Below are positions 21,852 to 33,649 of a stretch of 64,000 nt of DNA, piece by piece. Position 1 is the first letter of the stretch. The number at the start of each line of letters is the position of its first letter. Location of the stretch: assembly GCA_022828595.1 (NCBI GenBank), contig JAKGHH010000005.1:23821875-23885874 (forward strand). The letters are read 5' to 3'. The notes under the pieces are model-generated. The model searched no databases and had not been told where the DNA came from. It saw only the letters and a program-made list of their open reading frames with translations. The stretch comes from Nelumbo lutea (lineage: Eukaryota; Streptophyta; Magnoliopsida; Proteales; Nelumbonaceae). The translations under genes and the position numbers were made by a program.

Positions 21852-22433
21852 TGTTGTCGCTCGGATTAGCCGAGGGCAACATAGTTAATTTACTCCTAAG
21901 ACCCAGGACAAGACCGAGGACTTCAAGGCTCCAAGGGCCTGCAAGAGGTGTCGAGGCTGAGGACCAGTGGGGCTCGAGGTGTGTCGAGGCCAAAGACCTA
22001 CAAAGGAGAATACGTTAGAGGCCTTGGGTGGAGACCCGAGGCGAAGACTCTAACGATCAAGTTAGTATCCACACACAAGGCAGGTAGAAGGAAGCCCGAT
22101 GCAGGAGCGCTCGGACGAGATCACTAGTAGACACTAGGTCCCCAATAATGAGAATACCAAAAGTCTTTTTTTGGTTCCAGATCCCTTACCTTGTGGGAGT
22201 TGCCTTGTATTTATACTTGGGACCGCATGGAGGTGGTTGAACTCGAGTGGCTCAGATTCAAGCCATACGAAGGCGAGACGCGGTCATCCGACGAGGCCAC
22301 ATGGTGTCCCGCGATTGGGCCTGCAAGGTCCGCTTAGAGTAGCCTTGTATGCTCCGCATTTGGTCCCGACCAGCGCCTGTTGGTTGGACACATGTCGGCA
22401 TGGCATTGGCCCAGCCAAATGCGCCTACATCAA
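21852..22433 (-). repeat. 5' LTR of Gypsy 1
   Basis: Intact TG..CA ends on both strands (plus strand TGTTGTCGCT .. CCTACATCA). It differs from the other LTR by scattered substitutions, mostly transitions, and small indels. Confidence 0.93.
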
Positions 22434-22618
22434 AAATCAAAAGCTGTATTTTCTATTTTGGCAGCTTTGACTAGAAAAGAAAAGTTTATGAGAGAAGAGA
22501 AAAGACTTTTTTTATAGATAATGATAATGAAAACTTTATTAAATAAAGAACTAAGTATTCATCATACAATTCCCCACAAAGAGACGCGAGGTGCAGCCTC
22601 CAAACTACATCATAAAGC

Positions 22619-25600
22619 TTACAATTGAGCCCAAAAGAGTTGATTCCTATGTACTCCTTGTTTAGCTAGAAGGACTGCCAGCCCATTTGCCGATATTCTT
22701 TCCCATTGAACTGTGACTGAAATATTTGAAGTCAGCCACTTAAATCTTCTCAAAGCCCCCCTGTAGGGCCAGGCTGTCGTCTCTGGTTCTTTTAGCCATC
22801 CAATAACCAATTTGAAATCACCTTCAATCATTAAATGTTCCACTGCCAACTCTCTTGCATATTCTGCTCCTTGTAACACAGCTTGGAGTTCTGAATTTAC
22901 AGAGTCTCCCCACCCTAGAGGACCAGAAAATAGAGCTACAATCTGATCCTCATCATTTCTGAAGACTCCCCCTATTCCAGATGGCCTCAGGTTGCCCAAA
23001 CTACTGCCATCAAAAATGACACATGCATCAGAAGGCTTCCAATCAACCACCGGCTTGCTTCTAATTGCGGAACTTTTAGCTAGTTGTTCCCAATTTCTCC
23101 TCATGTCATCGAAAGTGTAGGTGGAAAACAGATCCAATGACTTTACCCAACTTATGGCCCTACATAAGATACTTTCTAACACACATGTTTGATCCCTCTC
23201 CTTGACATTAAAGATTCTAGCATTTCGTTCCTCCCACACAATCCACACTAAAGCAACTCTAACACACCTCCACAAAACTCTTCCTCTTCTCTTTGTCCAC
23301 CTGAAAGTTGTAGGATCAAAAAGATTGCGAATCTGTACCGGTTCTGTCCACCTGCACCCAAAAAGATCAAAAAGCTTTTCCCAAAGGCCTACAACAAAAG
23401 GGCAAGTGATTAGTATATGGTAGCAACTTCCCTCGTTAGCTTTCCATAGGGTGCACCAGTTAGGAGAGATACAAAGACTAGGTCTTCTTTTTTGCAAAAC
23501 ACCCGAAGCGTTGATTTTCCTGAGGGAGACTTCCCAACAAAGGGCTTCAACTTTAGGAGGGACAAGTTTGGACCAAACTTTCTTGCTATGAAAAGGTTGA
23601 GGCAATGGAAAGGAGTATGAGGAAGCAAAGAAGGAGGCACAAGAAAAGGAACCCGAGGGTAAAGGCTTCCAAATATGGGAGTCTATAGAAGGAGGATCCA
23701 AGCAAACAGAATCAATAGTTTTAAGGAGCAAAGCAGCCTGGTCAAGCTCAAAATCTCTCAAACCTCTTCTAAAACCCAGATTCCAGTTTATGCCAGAAGA
23801 AAAGGATGAGGATACAAACCTTTGAATTGGCTCGTTTTTAAAACACAAGATGAAGGAGGGAAAAAGGTCCTTGAGGGCACAGTCACCAATCCAAACATCC
23901 TCCCAAAACAAAACCCTATCTCCAGTACTAAAATCATACTTGATCAGGTTCAGGAAAACAGAAAGAGAATACTATGAATAGCCTTCCATGGGGATTTTAG
24001 CGTAGCACGCCGAGATACACCAGCATCCCATCCATTGTCTGCAACACCATGCACACTCCTTACCACTTTATGCCAATGTTTCACCCTTTCTAGAGGCCAC
24101 CTCCATAGCCACTTACCTAGTAATGCTGTATTTTTCTTCCTTAGATTGCCTAATCCCAATCCCCCTTGCTCCTTCCTCCTACACACTATTTCCCACCTAA
24201 CCACATGATCCTTCCTCCCTTCCCCTGACTCCCACAAAAAATCCCTCATGACTTTCTCTACCTTCAAAATCACCTTTTGTGGCATTCTAAAGATAGACAG
24301 AAGGTAAGTTGGCAAGTTCGCAAGAGTAGCTCTAATTAAAGTGATCTAACCCCCAAGGGAAATGTAGTTTCTCTTCCAAACTGCCAGCTTCTTTGTGCAT
24401 TTTTCTACGATCGAATTCCAAAATCTTCCTCCTCTTGGATTATCTCCTAGAGGCATACCCAAGTACTTCAAGGGCCAGCCAGATGTAAGGCAACCTAAGG
24501 AGACTGCAACCTCACTCAATTCCTCCATCTCCAAATTTCCCCCCACTTTACAACTCTTTTCAAAATTGACCTTCATCTTCGACACGCATTCAAATAACTT
24601 TATTACTCCTTTCAAATTTATAGCCTTTGAGGGATCTCCAGACTCACAAAAAATGATTGTGTCATCTGCAAATTGCAAGTGTGACACCACAATACCCTCT
24701 CTTCCTACCCTCCATCCTCTAAACATATTCAACCCATCAGCTCTCGAAATGAGCCTACTAAACACATCGGCTACCAAGGTGAAAAGGAAAGGAGAAAAAA
24801 GATCCCCTTGTCTCAACCCTCTAGAGGCTGGAAAGAAGTCTCTAACCACTCCGTTAACTAAAACTAAAAAATGGCAAGTTTTTAAACAAGCCTCAATCCA
24901 GCCACACCATTTCTCTTCAAACCCAAAGTTCCCTAGGGCTTCCAACAGAAAAGACCAATCGACCATGTCATACGCTTTCTCCAAGTCCAATTTACATACA
25001 AAACCTTTCTTCCCCCTTCTCTTGAAGTCTTCCACACATCCATTTGCTATCAAGATTTGATCTATGATCTGTCTACCTTGAATAAAGACCCCTTGTGATC
25101 GGCTTATTAAAGTTGGCAAGGCTGATTTTAATTTTAACAACAACACTTTAGCCAAAATTTTATAAATGCTAGTCACTAGACTGATGGGTCTAAAGTCTTT
25201 CGATTGAACAGCCTCTCCCTTTTTAGGGATCAAAGCCAAGAAGGTGGAGTTGATCCCTGGACTTATGAAGTGAGTTTCCGCAAACTCCTCAAATACTACC
25301 AACAGATCTAAATTGATGATATCCCAACAGTCCTGAAAGAAAGAAATAGTGAAACCGTCAGGTCCGGGAGCTTTAGATCTATCCATTGAAAACACAACTC
25401 CCTTTATTTCTTCCAATTCAAATTCCTTTTCCAACTGATTTTCCAACTCTGAGTCCAATCTAGGCCACTCTAAGCCTCACATCCCCCTGCCTTTTGCAAA
25501 CTGCCTTGAAATGATTTGTGAAAACATTAGCAATCTTCTCTTGATCATCCACTACTTCGCCATTACTCTCTAACTTTTCCACGAAGCTTTTTCTCCTTCT

Positions 25601-26675
25601 TCCATTAGCGATTGCATGGAAAAATTTAGTATTACCATCCCCTTCCTTAATCCATTGATAACTTGATTTTTGTCTCCAACACATCTCTTCCCTTAGCACT
25701 ATCTCTTTCAATTCCTTCTTCAAATTCCATCTTAAAGTCCTTTCTTCTTCTGAGAGAGAGTTGTGTCCTTTTTCATCCAAAAGTTCGATCTGGGAAAAAA
25801 CACTTAATTTCTTCTCCTCCACTCTCCTGAAATGCTCCCTGTTCTACTCTTTAATTTTACATTTTAGCCTTTGAATTTTCCTATGAAATTTGACACCCCT
25901 CCCAAGGGTACCCACCACTTCTTCACTCAACCACTCTAACCTTTTGGGTAAAGTCTGGATGTGTTAACCACATATTTTCAAATCTGAAAGGTTTAGGCCC
26001 ACTCAGAAAATTCCTAGTTCCAATGCTTATCAACCAATGATCTGAAGTGACTCTTGGCAAGGCCCTAGCTGATAGACCTAACCAATGCACTCCCCAATCT
26101 GAACTAAAGATGAAACTATCCAACTTAGAGCATCTTGGGTTAGATTGTAGGTTGGACCAAGTGAAGACAGCTTGTTGGAGGGGGATTTCTAACAAACCAC
26201 ACTCATTAATAAACCCATCGAATCTCCTCATGCTAATTGTGATCGTTTGATTGGGGTTATTGGTCTCATTTGTAAACCTAATCACATTAAAATCCCCACC
26301 TAAACACCACAGACCCTCCCACAAACCCCTTATAACATAGAGCTCTTCCCACATTTTGCCTCTCTCTCCATATCTATTCGGGCCATAGACGTTCGCCATC
26401 ACCCAGGTAAACCGACCTATTAGCTCTTCCATTGGCTCCACTACCTCTTTCCTCCACAAAGTCACTAAACATCCTGAAGCCCCGCAAGACAGCAGAAAAG
26501 ACTACCCTACTCCTAAAGAACACTACACACTTCTTACCCATTTCCTATCCCAAACTGCCACTTTTGTTTCTTGAAGCAAGACTATATTCGGGTTTTCCTT
26601 TCTAATCAAATCCTTTATTACCCTCCTTTTCCTAGCACTACCCAACCCTCTGACATTCCAACTCAGTATCTTCAT
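22619..26675 (-). pseudogene. LINE B ORF2: endonuclease, RT, zinc finger, RNase H
   Basis: It starts MKILSWNVRGLGSARKRR (endonuclease), then VYGPNRYGERG, GDFNVIRF and SDHW. The connector WRQKSSYQWIKEGDGNTKFFHAIANGRRRK follows. The RT spans about 25460-24346 (GPDGFTISFFQ, KLDLEKAYDMVDWSF, RGLRQGDLFSPFLF, FADDTIIFCES), 370 codons without a break. The zf-RVT block is near 23600-23380, with cysteines and HILITCPFV. The RNase H is near 23030-22630 (IFDGSSLGN, GDSVNSELQAVLQG), ending LFWAQL and a stop. Three frameshifts and a few stops interrupt it. About 1350 codons is the usual L1 ORF2 length. The protein would nick target DNA and copy the element RNA there. Confidence 0.92.
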
Positions 26676-26818
26676 TGGCTTACTTAAATTTCCACCCTAG
26701 ACACCATCATCCCTTACTTGGTTCCTTTCCTTCTTTCCCCCCTTGTACTGAACTCTAAGTTTCCTCTTTCTTGGACGATATTTTCCTTCTTCCCCTTCTT
26801 TTTGGAATATGCTATAAC

Positions 26819-28763
26819 TGAAGGAATGAGAGATCCATCATATGGATGGCCGAACCCTACAGGAAGGTTGGGCGAAATTTCAAAAATTTCCTCTCCCCTC
26901 ATCTGGGAATCACATTCCCTGTTTTAGAAAATCTGCATTTTCAATGATCAATCTTGCACCCTAAATCGAACCATATCTGAAACCAGAAGCAGGAGAGAGA
27001 TATACCTGATACGGAGAAACAATATCTCCCAACGAAGGTATTCACGCCCAAAGAAAGACTCCAAAGACCGCTCCCACTGAAGATGACACAGTGAATGTTG
27101 GGGCTGAATCAGCAGTGTTCGTCCAACGAACCGAACCCTTCGCAAGAATTCGCTGGAGGATGTGAGCACAACTTCAGATCAGCCTTTCTCCAAAGGCTGA
27201 TATCAAGATCCAATCTTGATCGTTCTTGCTTGAAAGAGGAGATCGAACTGGCAGTGTGGCGGCGGCGGCAGGAAGGAGGCGGCAGAGAGAAAATAGCGCA
27301 GTGATGCTATGTTCTCTCTTCTGTAACTCTTGCTCTGAAAGTGAGGATGTGATCATCTTAGAGGTTGTCGCCCCCTCCACGTTTTATAACCTTAAAGGGA
27401 TCAGCTCCTAATCCCATTAGGAGTTGCTGATCCAAATCATATCTGGATCTGAATTCCCTTTAAGTGACAAGGATAGACCCTTATCTTATTTGCAGATTAG
27501 ATCAGCCCTCTCCTAATCTAATTAGGAGGTTTCCAGATCTGAATCTGTATTCAGATATGGACTCTCTGAGTGGATAGGGTTAAGACCCTATCCTATCTGC
27601 TAATCTAATCTCAGATCCGCCCCTTTATTTAACTTATCAAATCAGCCTAGTTCGAAATGGGCTTTAGGCCCATGAAGTCTTAGTGCTCAGTATGCTTCCA
27701 AACTACTGCCCAGTTGGGCTTCTTTGTATGGTGTGGGACCCAAACATTGATCTACACATCAGCCACATGGGTTCAGCCCAGCCTCTGTTACAAGGCCTGG
27801 TTGAATACACTGTTATGGACAGTGCACCCCCTGAGCGCATCACATGGGCTCTTAATGGGCCCAACACTTACACTAAGTGGTCTCTGGGCCAAGCCACCTT
27901 ATAAAAACCCCGGAACTGTGGGCAGATGCAAGATTAGCCCATCAGGCATTACCCTCAATGGTCTTACACTCAACCTCTCAGCCCATAATGATCATGCATT
28001 GCCTGACAAGAGAAGACCTCTCCCTAGGCTGCAAGGAACAGTGTTGCACTCTCTGCTCACATGGATCCTAGGAATTAAAACCTTTGGCAAACATTTTGAA
28101 ACCATAATATATATATATATATATATATGTATATAAAATATATTTTGCAAAACAAATTTCAACGATTGAAATCGGCTGCCGACAGTCTTGGTTTCCATCA
28201 AAGAGAGTGCATCCCCGATCATTACCTTTGTCCGACAAAGGGGCTGATCTTGTCACTATGATCACCCACTCAGATGAATTCTCGGATTGTCCCAACATAC
28301 CCAGGTTTTGACCCCCGCTAAGGATCTCACTGATTGGCATATCAAAGACAGCCCAATCCGACACCTAGTGTAGTATCATAATCGAGTCTAGGGGTCAGGT
28401 GTAACTTTCCAGTTTTGCCCACTAATCACCAAGGTCCAAGGCAATACAGGAAGTCTGGTCCGGTTCAAGGTTTCAAGTAAACCTACACTGCATGTACCTT
28501 GGGTCTCACCCTGGCAGCTGAGACAGGCCACCCTAACACTTGGCGGCACATCAGTGTCAGCCTTAGTAGAATAAATCTCCCTAGACTTATCCAACGGCTG
28601 TGAACATTCTAAACTAACACGAGTCTCATTAAGTGTCCAGTTTAAGGGTATTACATAGAAACACACCACAATAACATGAATCAAATATGTACTTTATTCA
28701 TTTACAATAAATGTCATAATGTACATCATTCTGATTGGAGCTAAAGGCATACACAGTCTAACA
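26819..28763. mobile_element. Solo LTR, family S, copy 1 (1945 bp)
   Basis: The sequence begins TG (TGAAGGAATGAG) and ends CA (TCTAACA), and is flanked by the perfect 5-bp duplication ATAAC (26814-26818 and 28764-28768). It aligns along its whole length with 55787-57646. There is no internal region, primer site or polypurine tract, so it is a solo LTR left by recombination between two LTRs. It lies within ORF1 of LINE B and is therefore younger than it. It has an AT dinucleotide run at 28107-28128. Orientation is uncertain. Confidence 0.93.
28225..28241. repeat. Perfect 17-bp palindrome in solo LTR copy 1
   Basis: CCTTTGTC-C-GACAAAGG has 8-bp perfect arms around one base. The identical palindrome is kept at 57106-57122 in the other solo LTR, in a block that is better conserved than the surrounding sequence. 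It could be a protein-binding site or a transcript hairpin. The role is inferred only. Confidence 0.7.
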
Positions 28764-31581
28764 ATAACACTCACTACTTCTTTCAGTTTCAGGCCCATCT
28801 CTTCAACCACTTGATTCATCGGTTGCTTCTCCATTCCCTCACCCTCATTCCTTTCCTTCCCTTTTCTCTGGCTAGCCTCCTATAGATTCAAGTCTTCCTT
28901 AATGTATCCAACTCCTGACTCCCTCCTAGTCAGTTCCTCAAAGGAATCATAGACTAAATCCCTGATTTTATCACCTTGTGCCTTCCGTTCAGCCTCCATA
29001 CTCCCTCCATTAAACCTTTCTTCCTTATCTCTAATCGGAACCTACTGGGTTGTAGCAGACAATGGAAGGGTCTAGATGAAATTTGTTGCACTCACAAAAG
29101 GCTCATTAGCATTCTTAAAATCAAAGACTAACATACCTGGAGAGGAGGGTTTTGTTGAAGGACTTCCAAAGTAAGTTTTTGTCTTGGGACTAGACCTACA
29201 AAAACCGGTTTCCGGAGGTTCGGTGTGACTGAAGTTGAATGGGCAGCTGAACTTGAGAAATCGGTGCCCCCTTACTGGTTACACCCCTACTTTGCTCAAA
29301 AGAATAGTTAGAAACCAAAACCGCAACACCCCACATCTGTTGAGAGCTCAAGATAGCTTTTGGATCCCCCAGGCAGTGTCCAATACCCAGGCTGGTTGGC
29401 ATCTCTTCTTCCCTACCCACCTCCAAGGCAGCTTCAAAGGTGATGATAACAGTCTCATCGTCATCTTTTTTGCATTTGTCTTCCTCCAAGAAAAGCAGCT
29501 CTGTGTCGAAACTTTCATCCCCTCAAAACCCAAGGGATTTCTCCAGCCGAACACTCCCAATACTTGAAGTTTCAGATTCGTCAAACTCAAAATCTTCCTC
29601 ACTAAGTTCTAGAAAATCGTCCTCCTTTGCTACATCCCCTGTTAAACCAGCTCGGGCCTAGCTCCAACACTGACACTGATCTCCACTGCAATGAGCTAAA
29701 ACTCCCAGGACAACTCGTTGTGTCCCTTCGAATTGGAGAAGATGATGGACAAAAGTTAGAGCCCATCATCTGTCGCTTTAGTTGGCCCACATGACCACTT
29801 AAGTGGTCACATGACTTAATTTTAAGTGAGCTGCCTGGGCCAGACCCAAACACTCCTTTAAGGGCCTATTGACAATCAGCCTTTGAAATGACTTGGCCCA
29901 CCCCAACTGCCCTCTTCTAGGCTGCAGTAATCCCTTGTGTCCACGTGGGCCCACCCCACCTGCCCTCTTTAGGCCCATTAGAACAACTCACCCTGTGGCT
30001 AAGAGAAGTTCCCTCTCTACTTCTGCCCACGTGTCCCTCTACTCTTACCACCTTATCCCATTGCTTTTTTAAAGAATGTTTCAGTCCTTTCTCTCCACCT
30101 TGACTAGAACCACTCTTATTTGGTGAAACCTATCGAATAGCCTTCTCCCTACTCCCTCTTTCTGTCAGAACCTGAGCATAAGACCTATAGCTCACCACCT
30201 TTTCCTCTTCTCCTAATGGCTCTTTCCCCTTGGTTGCTATTAACTTCCGTTTGAGTTATCATTTCCCAAGAATACCATTTTAGTGTAAGTGTCAGCCAGA
30301 TTTGAATACACCAATCCACATAGCCTTTCTTCTTCAACCTTCTCATCCTCCTTCCTTCTCCCCTCACTCCACAAGGCAACTTCAATGGTTGTAACCAGCC
30401 AGGCTACATAGAACACTCCATCAACCATCAACTTTACTGAACAAGGGATATCTTCCAGATGCACATTAGTCAAGCAAATTGCAGCTGAATGGAGGTCTTC
30501 CACAAAGGAACCTTCCAGTCTTGTCTTACACAGAGTAGCTATAGAATCAAACACCTCTGAGGTCCAAAGATGAAACGGCAGACCCAACATCCAAACTATT
30601 ACTTTGTCCCTTGCATGCAGATCCTTAGAGTTTGAATGAGGGGTCCATTTTGTGATAGATATAGAAGCTGAGTGCAATTTACAACACAAAGCATATAGTT
30701 GTAACTCCTCTCCAACTACCTCAAGCAGGGCCTTACAAGATTCAAAGGGGGTTAAGATGATAGTACAATTCAAGTTTAACTTCTTTAATAACTCTTCTGC
30801 AACTGTCCTCCAGTTTTCCGGAGGTACTGAAAGTTACTATAAACTTTTTCTCCCACTCATTCTTGGGCTCATTGCATACTATTCTGCAATCTTTTGCTGC
30901 TTTACCCACAATTTGTACACTTGCAACCTCTTTCTAGAACTCTTGTTTCCTAGCTCCACCAACTCCATTCACTACCTGTAACTATTCTTCCTTCTCAGAG
31001 CTGCTACCTTCTCCAAATCCCTCTCGAACAAAGAAATCCTTCAAAACAGTTGACACTTCTTTCCATCCAATCCCCAACTTTCCTTCAGGGAAACAAACCA
31101 TTTGTTTTTTTCCTTCCCCAAAAAACTCCAACAAAGCCGCAAACCTTCCTCTAGAGTTCTTCCTCCTCTCTGCTACAAATCTCCTACCATTAACCTCATT
31201 TGATTCTTTGCACTCTAACTTTCCACTCACCTGAACTGCTTTCTCCAAGAATGTCCGAAACCAAACTACGGCTTCTTTCCCAACCAGTAATACCATAGCC
31301 TTGTTTAGTTCTCTGATTTTCAGAGCTTTCTTCCCTTTCACCCTAAAGCTTTCAAAAAGAAACTGCTTAGCCTCAACCTTCAAGGTCCTTCTCCAGCTTG
31401 TTGCCATGATAAAATCTCCTTCCTCCTTCATCCTCCCCTAGCCATCCTATCTCTCCTGTTGACAAAATCTCCTTTCAAAAAGTTTTGATTGTTGACTTTT
31501 TTGGGGGCTCCTAATGGTGTTCATATGCACGAAAAGATAAAACTAATGAAAAGACTTTATTATGCAAATAAAGGAAGAAAA

Positions 31582-31607
31582 AGAGAGAGAGAGAGAGAGA
31601 GAGAGAG
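31582..31607. repeat. GA microsatellite in PUR2 intron 2
   Basis: An uninterrupted run of AG about 13 units long lies just outside the 5' end of LINE B and 330 bp downstream of PUR2 exon 2. Confidence 0.95.
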
Positions 31608-31937
31608 CATAAAAACACTTGCTTCTGCAAGTAACTTCATACTTCCAAAATGTTCATAAAAAACTATATGCATTTAGGTTTTATTACATCATCCTTTTGC
31701 CAACCATCAAATGACAGCCCATATTTCTGTTTTATTTGGGGGGGACATATTTTTAGCCTAGACCTTTGAAGTTTAAACATGGTTGCAATCATACGATTTT
31801 CGTTCACAGCATTCACACTGCTGAGACTTAATCAAATTCCCAATCTGCAGTAAAAGTCATGACAATATAAAATTAACACTCATGCAACAAATGCATAAAA
31901 GTGAACTTGAACAATCCACAAATTGTTTCATTCTTAC

Positions 31938-32219
31938 CAAAAATCCCATCTTTATCTCCCTTATTGATAGCACCAGACTGCTCCAAACTTACTGAAAAGC
32001 ACTTAAAGACTCTAGGCAATGAATGTGATTTAGATAAACTACGGACACCCACACCTCTGCTAGGCCATTGTATGGAATTCCACCTCTGAGCACTGGCAAA
32101 AGACACTGATGAATAATTCCCAGCAACGCAAGAAAGGTTCACAAGAAATGGCTTTATAGCTGTTCTTTTGTTAAGAAAATCCAGAGAAGCTCCAGCATTG
32201 TAAGCAATGGAAGCCATAC
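31938..32219 (-). CDS. PUR2: PUR2 exon 2: organelle transit peptide
   Basis: This 282-nt exon encodes the N-terminal targeting region of GAR synthetase. The sequence is rich in Ser, Ala, Arg and Lys and poor in acidic residues (MASIAYNAGASLDFLNKR, SLSKSHSLPRVFKCFSVS), then a short acidic linker ending KDGIFG. The donor is GTAAGAAT at 31937, with exon 2 ending in phase 1. Joined to exon 3 it reads GIF-GEERVIVLVIGGGG without a break, as in plant GAR synthetases. The acceptor is ATTCAG at 32220-32221. The ATG at 32217 could itself be a start. Spliced to exon 1 it lies in frame behind an earlier ATG. Confidence 0.88.
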
Positions 32220-32589
32220 CTGAATCCAACATTTTTAAAAGGTTAAATATGGAAAATATGCATATGCCTCAAGGCGATTTGAGGCAGAAGCCTTGAAAAA
32301 AAATAAAAGTGTATATAATCCATAAACAATAAAGACAAAAAAAGCATACCTATGATAGAAACCAGAACTATAACTGATCAAGGAAAAACAGAAACCAGAA
32401 CTTTAAGAAGCAAAAAAGACTGCTTACACATAGTTTAAGAGAATTTCAAGTATTGTAAATTGTTTTTCCATCTCGCATAGAGTAGAATCCTTTTCTCTTT
32501 TTGATTGATTTACTTGAGAAGTGCCAGACTAAGGTTTAAGTCAGATCAAGGATCTAAATATCAATAAAGACTGTTACACCCCATCCAAC

Positions 32590-32718
32590 GTATTGGTCTG
32601 TATCGATAGGCGCTCTATAATTTTTTTCTTCAAACCTGTTTAGGGGGGTCAGTATAAGGTCTGTCTAACCCCTGAAACAGGTCAAACCCCGAAATAGTCC
32701 CTACAATAGCATATCGAT
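32590..32718. mobile_element. Diverged relative of the 201-bp MITE
   Basis: AAACCTGTTTAGGGGGGTC and the complementary-like CCCCTGAAACAGGTCAAAC here match the interior of the MITE at 33340-33540, flanked by TATCGAT. Terminal repeats and duplications are not clear, so this is a degraded copy or an internal fragment. It lies in PUR2 intron 1. Confidence 0.55.
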
Positions 32719-32726
32719 GGTGTAAG

Positions 32727-33649
32727 CAAGGTTTAAAATGTTGATGTCAGTGGAAATGTCGGTCATCCAAATATAAGAAACATGTCGGAAATGTCAGAAA
32801 TATCATATGGAAATATTGTAAAAATTATAGACATGGTGGAAACATTTTAAAATATGCAAAATATAGAAATGTATTTTATGAAATGATAAAAGAAGCATAG
32901 GCACACCTTTTTAAATTATTATCATGTTGCAAATCATTAAACAGAGCTAAGAAACTAAGGTTATAAACAAAAGGCTACATTCTGAAGTTGCCCTGTAAAT
33001 TTAAGATTCAGAGCTTCATGATAAAATGAGTTAAAGCAAAATTTTAACTCATAGGAAATGTAAATAATTGTAATAGATCAACCAAATAATTTATTACACA
33101 AACAAAAAACTAATACTTAACTTCATGTTTGAGATGAATATTGAGCTAGCTAAAAGTGGTAATCATGTAAGTTAAGCGGACAATAAAATTTTTACTTAAC
33201 ATATTTACAATATTGTACCAAGTTATGTTATACTACTATCTCTTGGACTCCACATAAAATTTCATGTCACTACCTATGGAAGTGGAAATGGAAATATGTT
33301 GTGGAAACTATTTGTTGTACTCTACATAGTGCTGGTAGTCAAGGTTCAAAATATCGATACGCCCGAATCGATACTATTTTTTTTTAGTTTTTTTTTTCTG
33401 AAACCGGTTCAGGGGGGGCGGTTTAGGTCTCCTCCATCCCCTGAACCGGTCAAACCCCCGATACACCCACTATAGGGGCGTATCGGTAGGGTCCCAGAAC
33501 AATACGTATCGGCCGATACGTGTCGATACTTTGAACCTTGCTGGTAGTGTTGGGGAAATGTCAATTTTGGTAAATTTTCGTATAGCTACCCATGGAAATG
33601 GAAATATGTCATGGAAATAATAGGGAAATTATGGAAATTTTAAACCCAA
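32727..33649. mobile_element. hAT-like non-autonomous element (923 bp) in PUR2 intron 1
   Basis: It starts CAAGGTTTAAAATG and ends ATTTTAAACCCAA, giving imperfect inverted ends. The flanks are GGTGTAAG (32719-32726) and GGTGTGAG (33650-33657), an 8-bp duplication with one difference. Both subterminal regions are filled with GGAAATGTC and GGAAATATG motifs, as in hAT-type elements. There is no open frame of note. A second MITE is nested in it at 33340. The decay of one end makes this call less certain than the nested one. Confidence 0.6.
33340..33540. mobile_element. 201-bp MITE nested in the 923-bp element
   Basis: The ends CAAGGTTCAAAATATCGATAC and its near-complement GTGTCGATACTTTGAACCTTG form a 21-bp terminal inverted repeat with two mismatches. 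It is flanked by the perfect 8-bp duplication CTGGTAGT (33332-33339 and 33541-33548), pointing to the hAT superfamily. The interior has a shorter inverted repeat (GAACCGGT / ACCGGTTC type) and the GTATCGG repeat motif. Confidence 0.88.

Larger units (their letters stand above)
15853..22433 (-). mobile_element. Gypsy 1: Tat-lineage LTR element, internally deleted
   Basis: Two LTRs of about 575 bp (15853-16424 and 21852-22433) flank a minus-strand gag-pol and a plus-strand antisense gene. The flanks AAAAC (15848-15852) and AAAAT (22434-22438) form a 5-bp duplication with one difference. Gag, protease and RT are present, but RNase H and integrase are missing. An internal deletion near 18830 joins RT directly to the antisense gene. 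The element lies in PUR2 intron 2 in the same orientation as the gene. It is non-autonomous. Confidence 0.93.
26714..31431 (-). pseudogene. LINE B ORF1 (DUF4283-type), split by a solo LTR
   Basis: It begins MKEEGDFIMATSWRRTLKVEAKQFLFE, paralogous to LINE A ORF1, with KKQMVCFPEGKLGIGW further on. A DUF4283-like block (IILTPFESCKALLE, VWMLGLPFHLW, WLVTTIEVALW) lies at 30773-30350. The C-terminal part is poorly conserved with stops, reaching the solo LTR at 28763. Beyond the LTR the last codons give NLEFSTRGERRKGTK and a stop at 26714, matching the end of LINE A ORF1. The gap to ORF2 is about 40 bp, as in LINE A. Confidence 0.85.
22510..31547 (-). mobile_element. LINE B (plant L1-type), full length with a solo LTR inside
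   Basis: This is an essentially full-length L1-type element on the minus strand in PUR2 intron 2. It has a 5' UTR of about 110 bp, ORF1 (31431-28769 resumed at 26813-26714), ORF2 (26675-22619), a 3' UTR and a short A-run (22509-22515 region). The 11-bp repeat GAAAAGACTTT occurs at 22499-22509 and 31548-31558 and is the likely target duplication. Subtracting the inserted solo LTR leaves about 7.1 kb. ORF1 and ORF2 carry a modest number of breaks, so it is younger or better preserved than LINE A. Confidence 0.9.

Noticed and set aside
24395..25060. 221-codon plus-strand frame
   Set aside because: It is the antisense of the LINE B RT core. The composition is a shadow and no domain is recognised.
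31873..31937. Extension of PUR2 exon 2 to KNETICGLFKF... and a stop
   Set aside because: A good GTAAGAAT donor at 31937 and exact joining in frame to exon 3 show that the extension is intron read-through.
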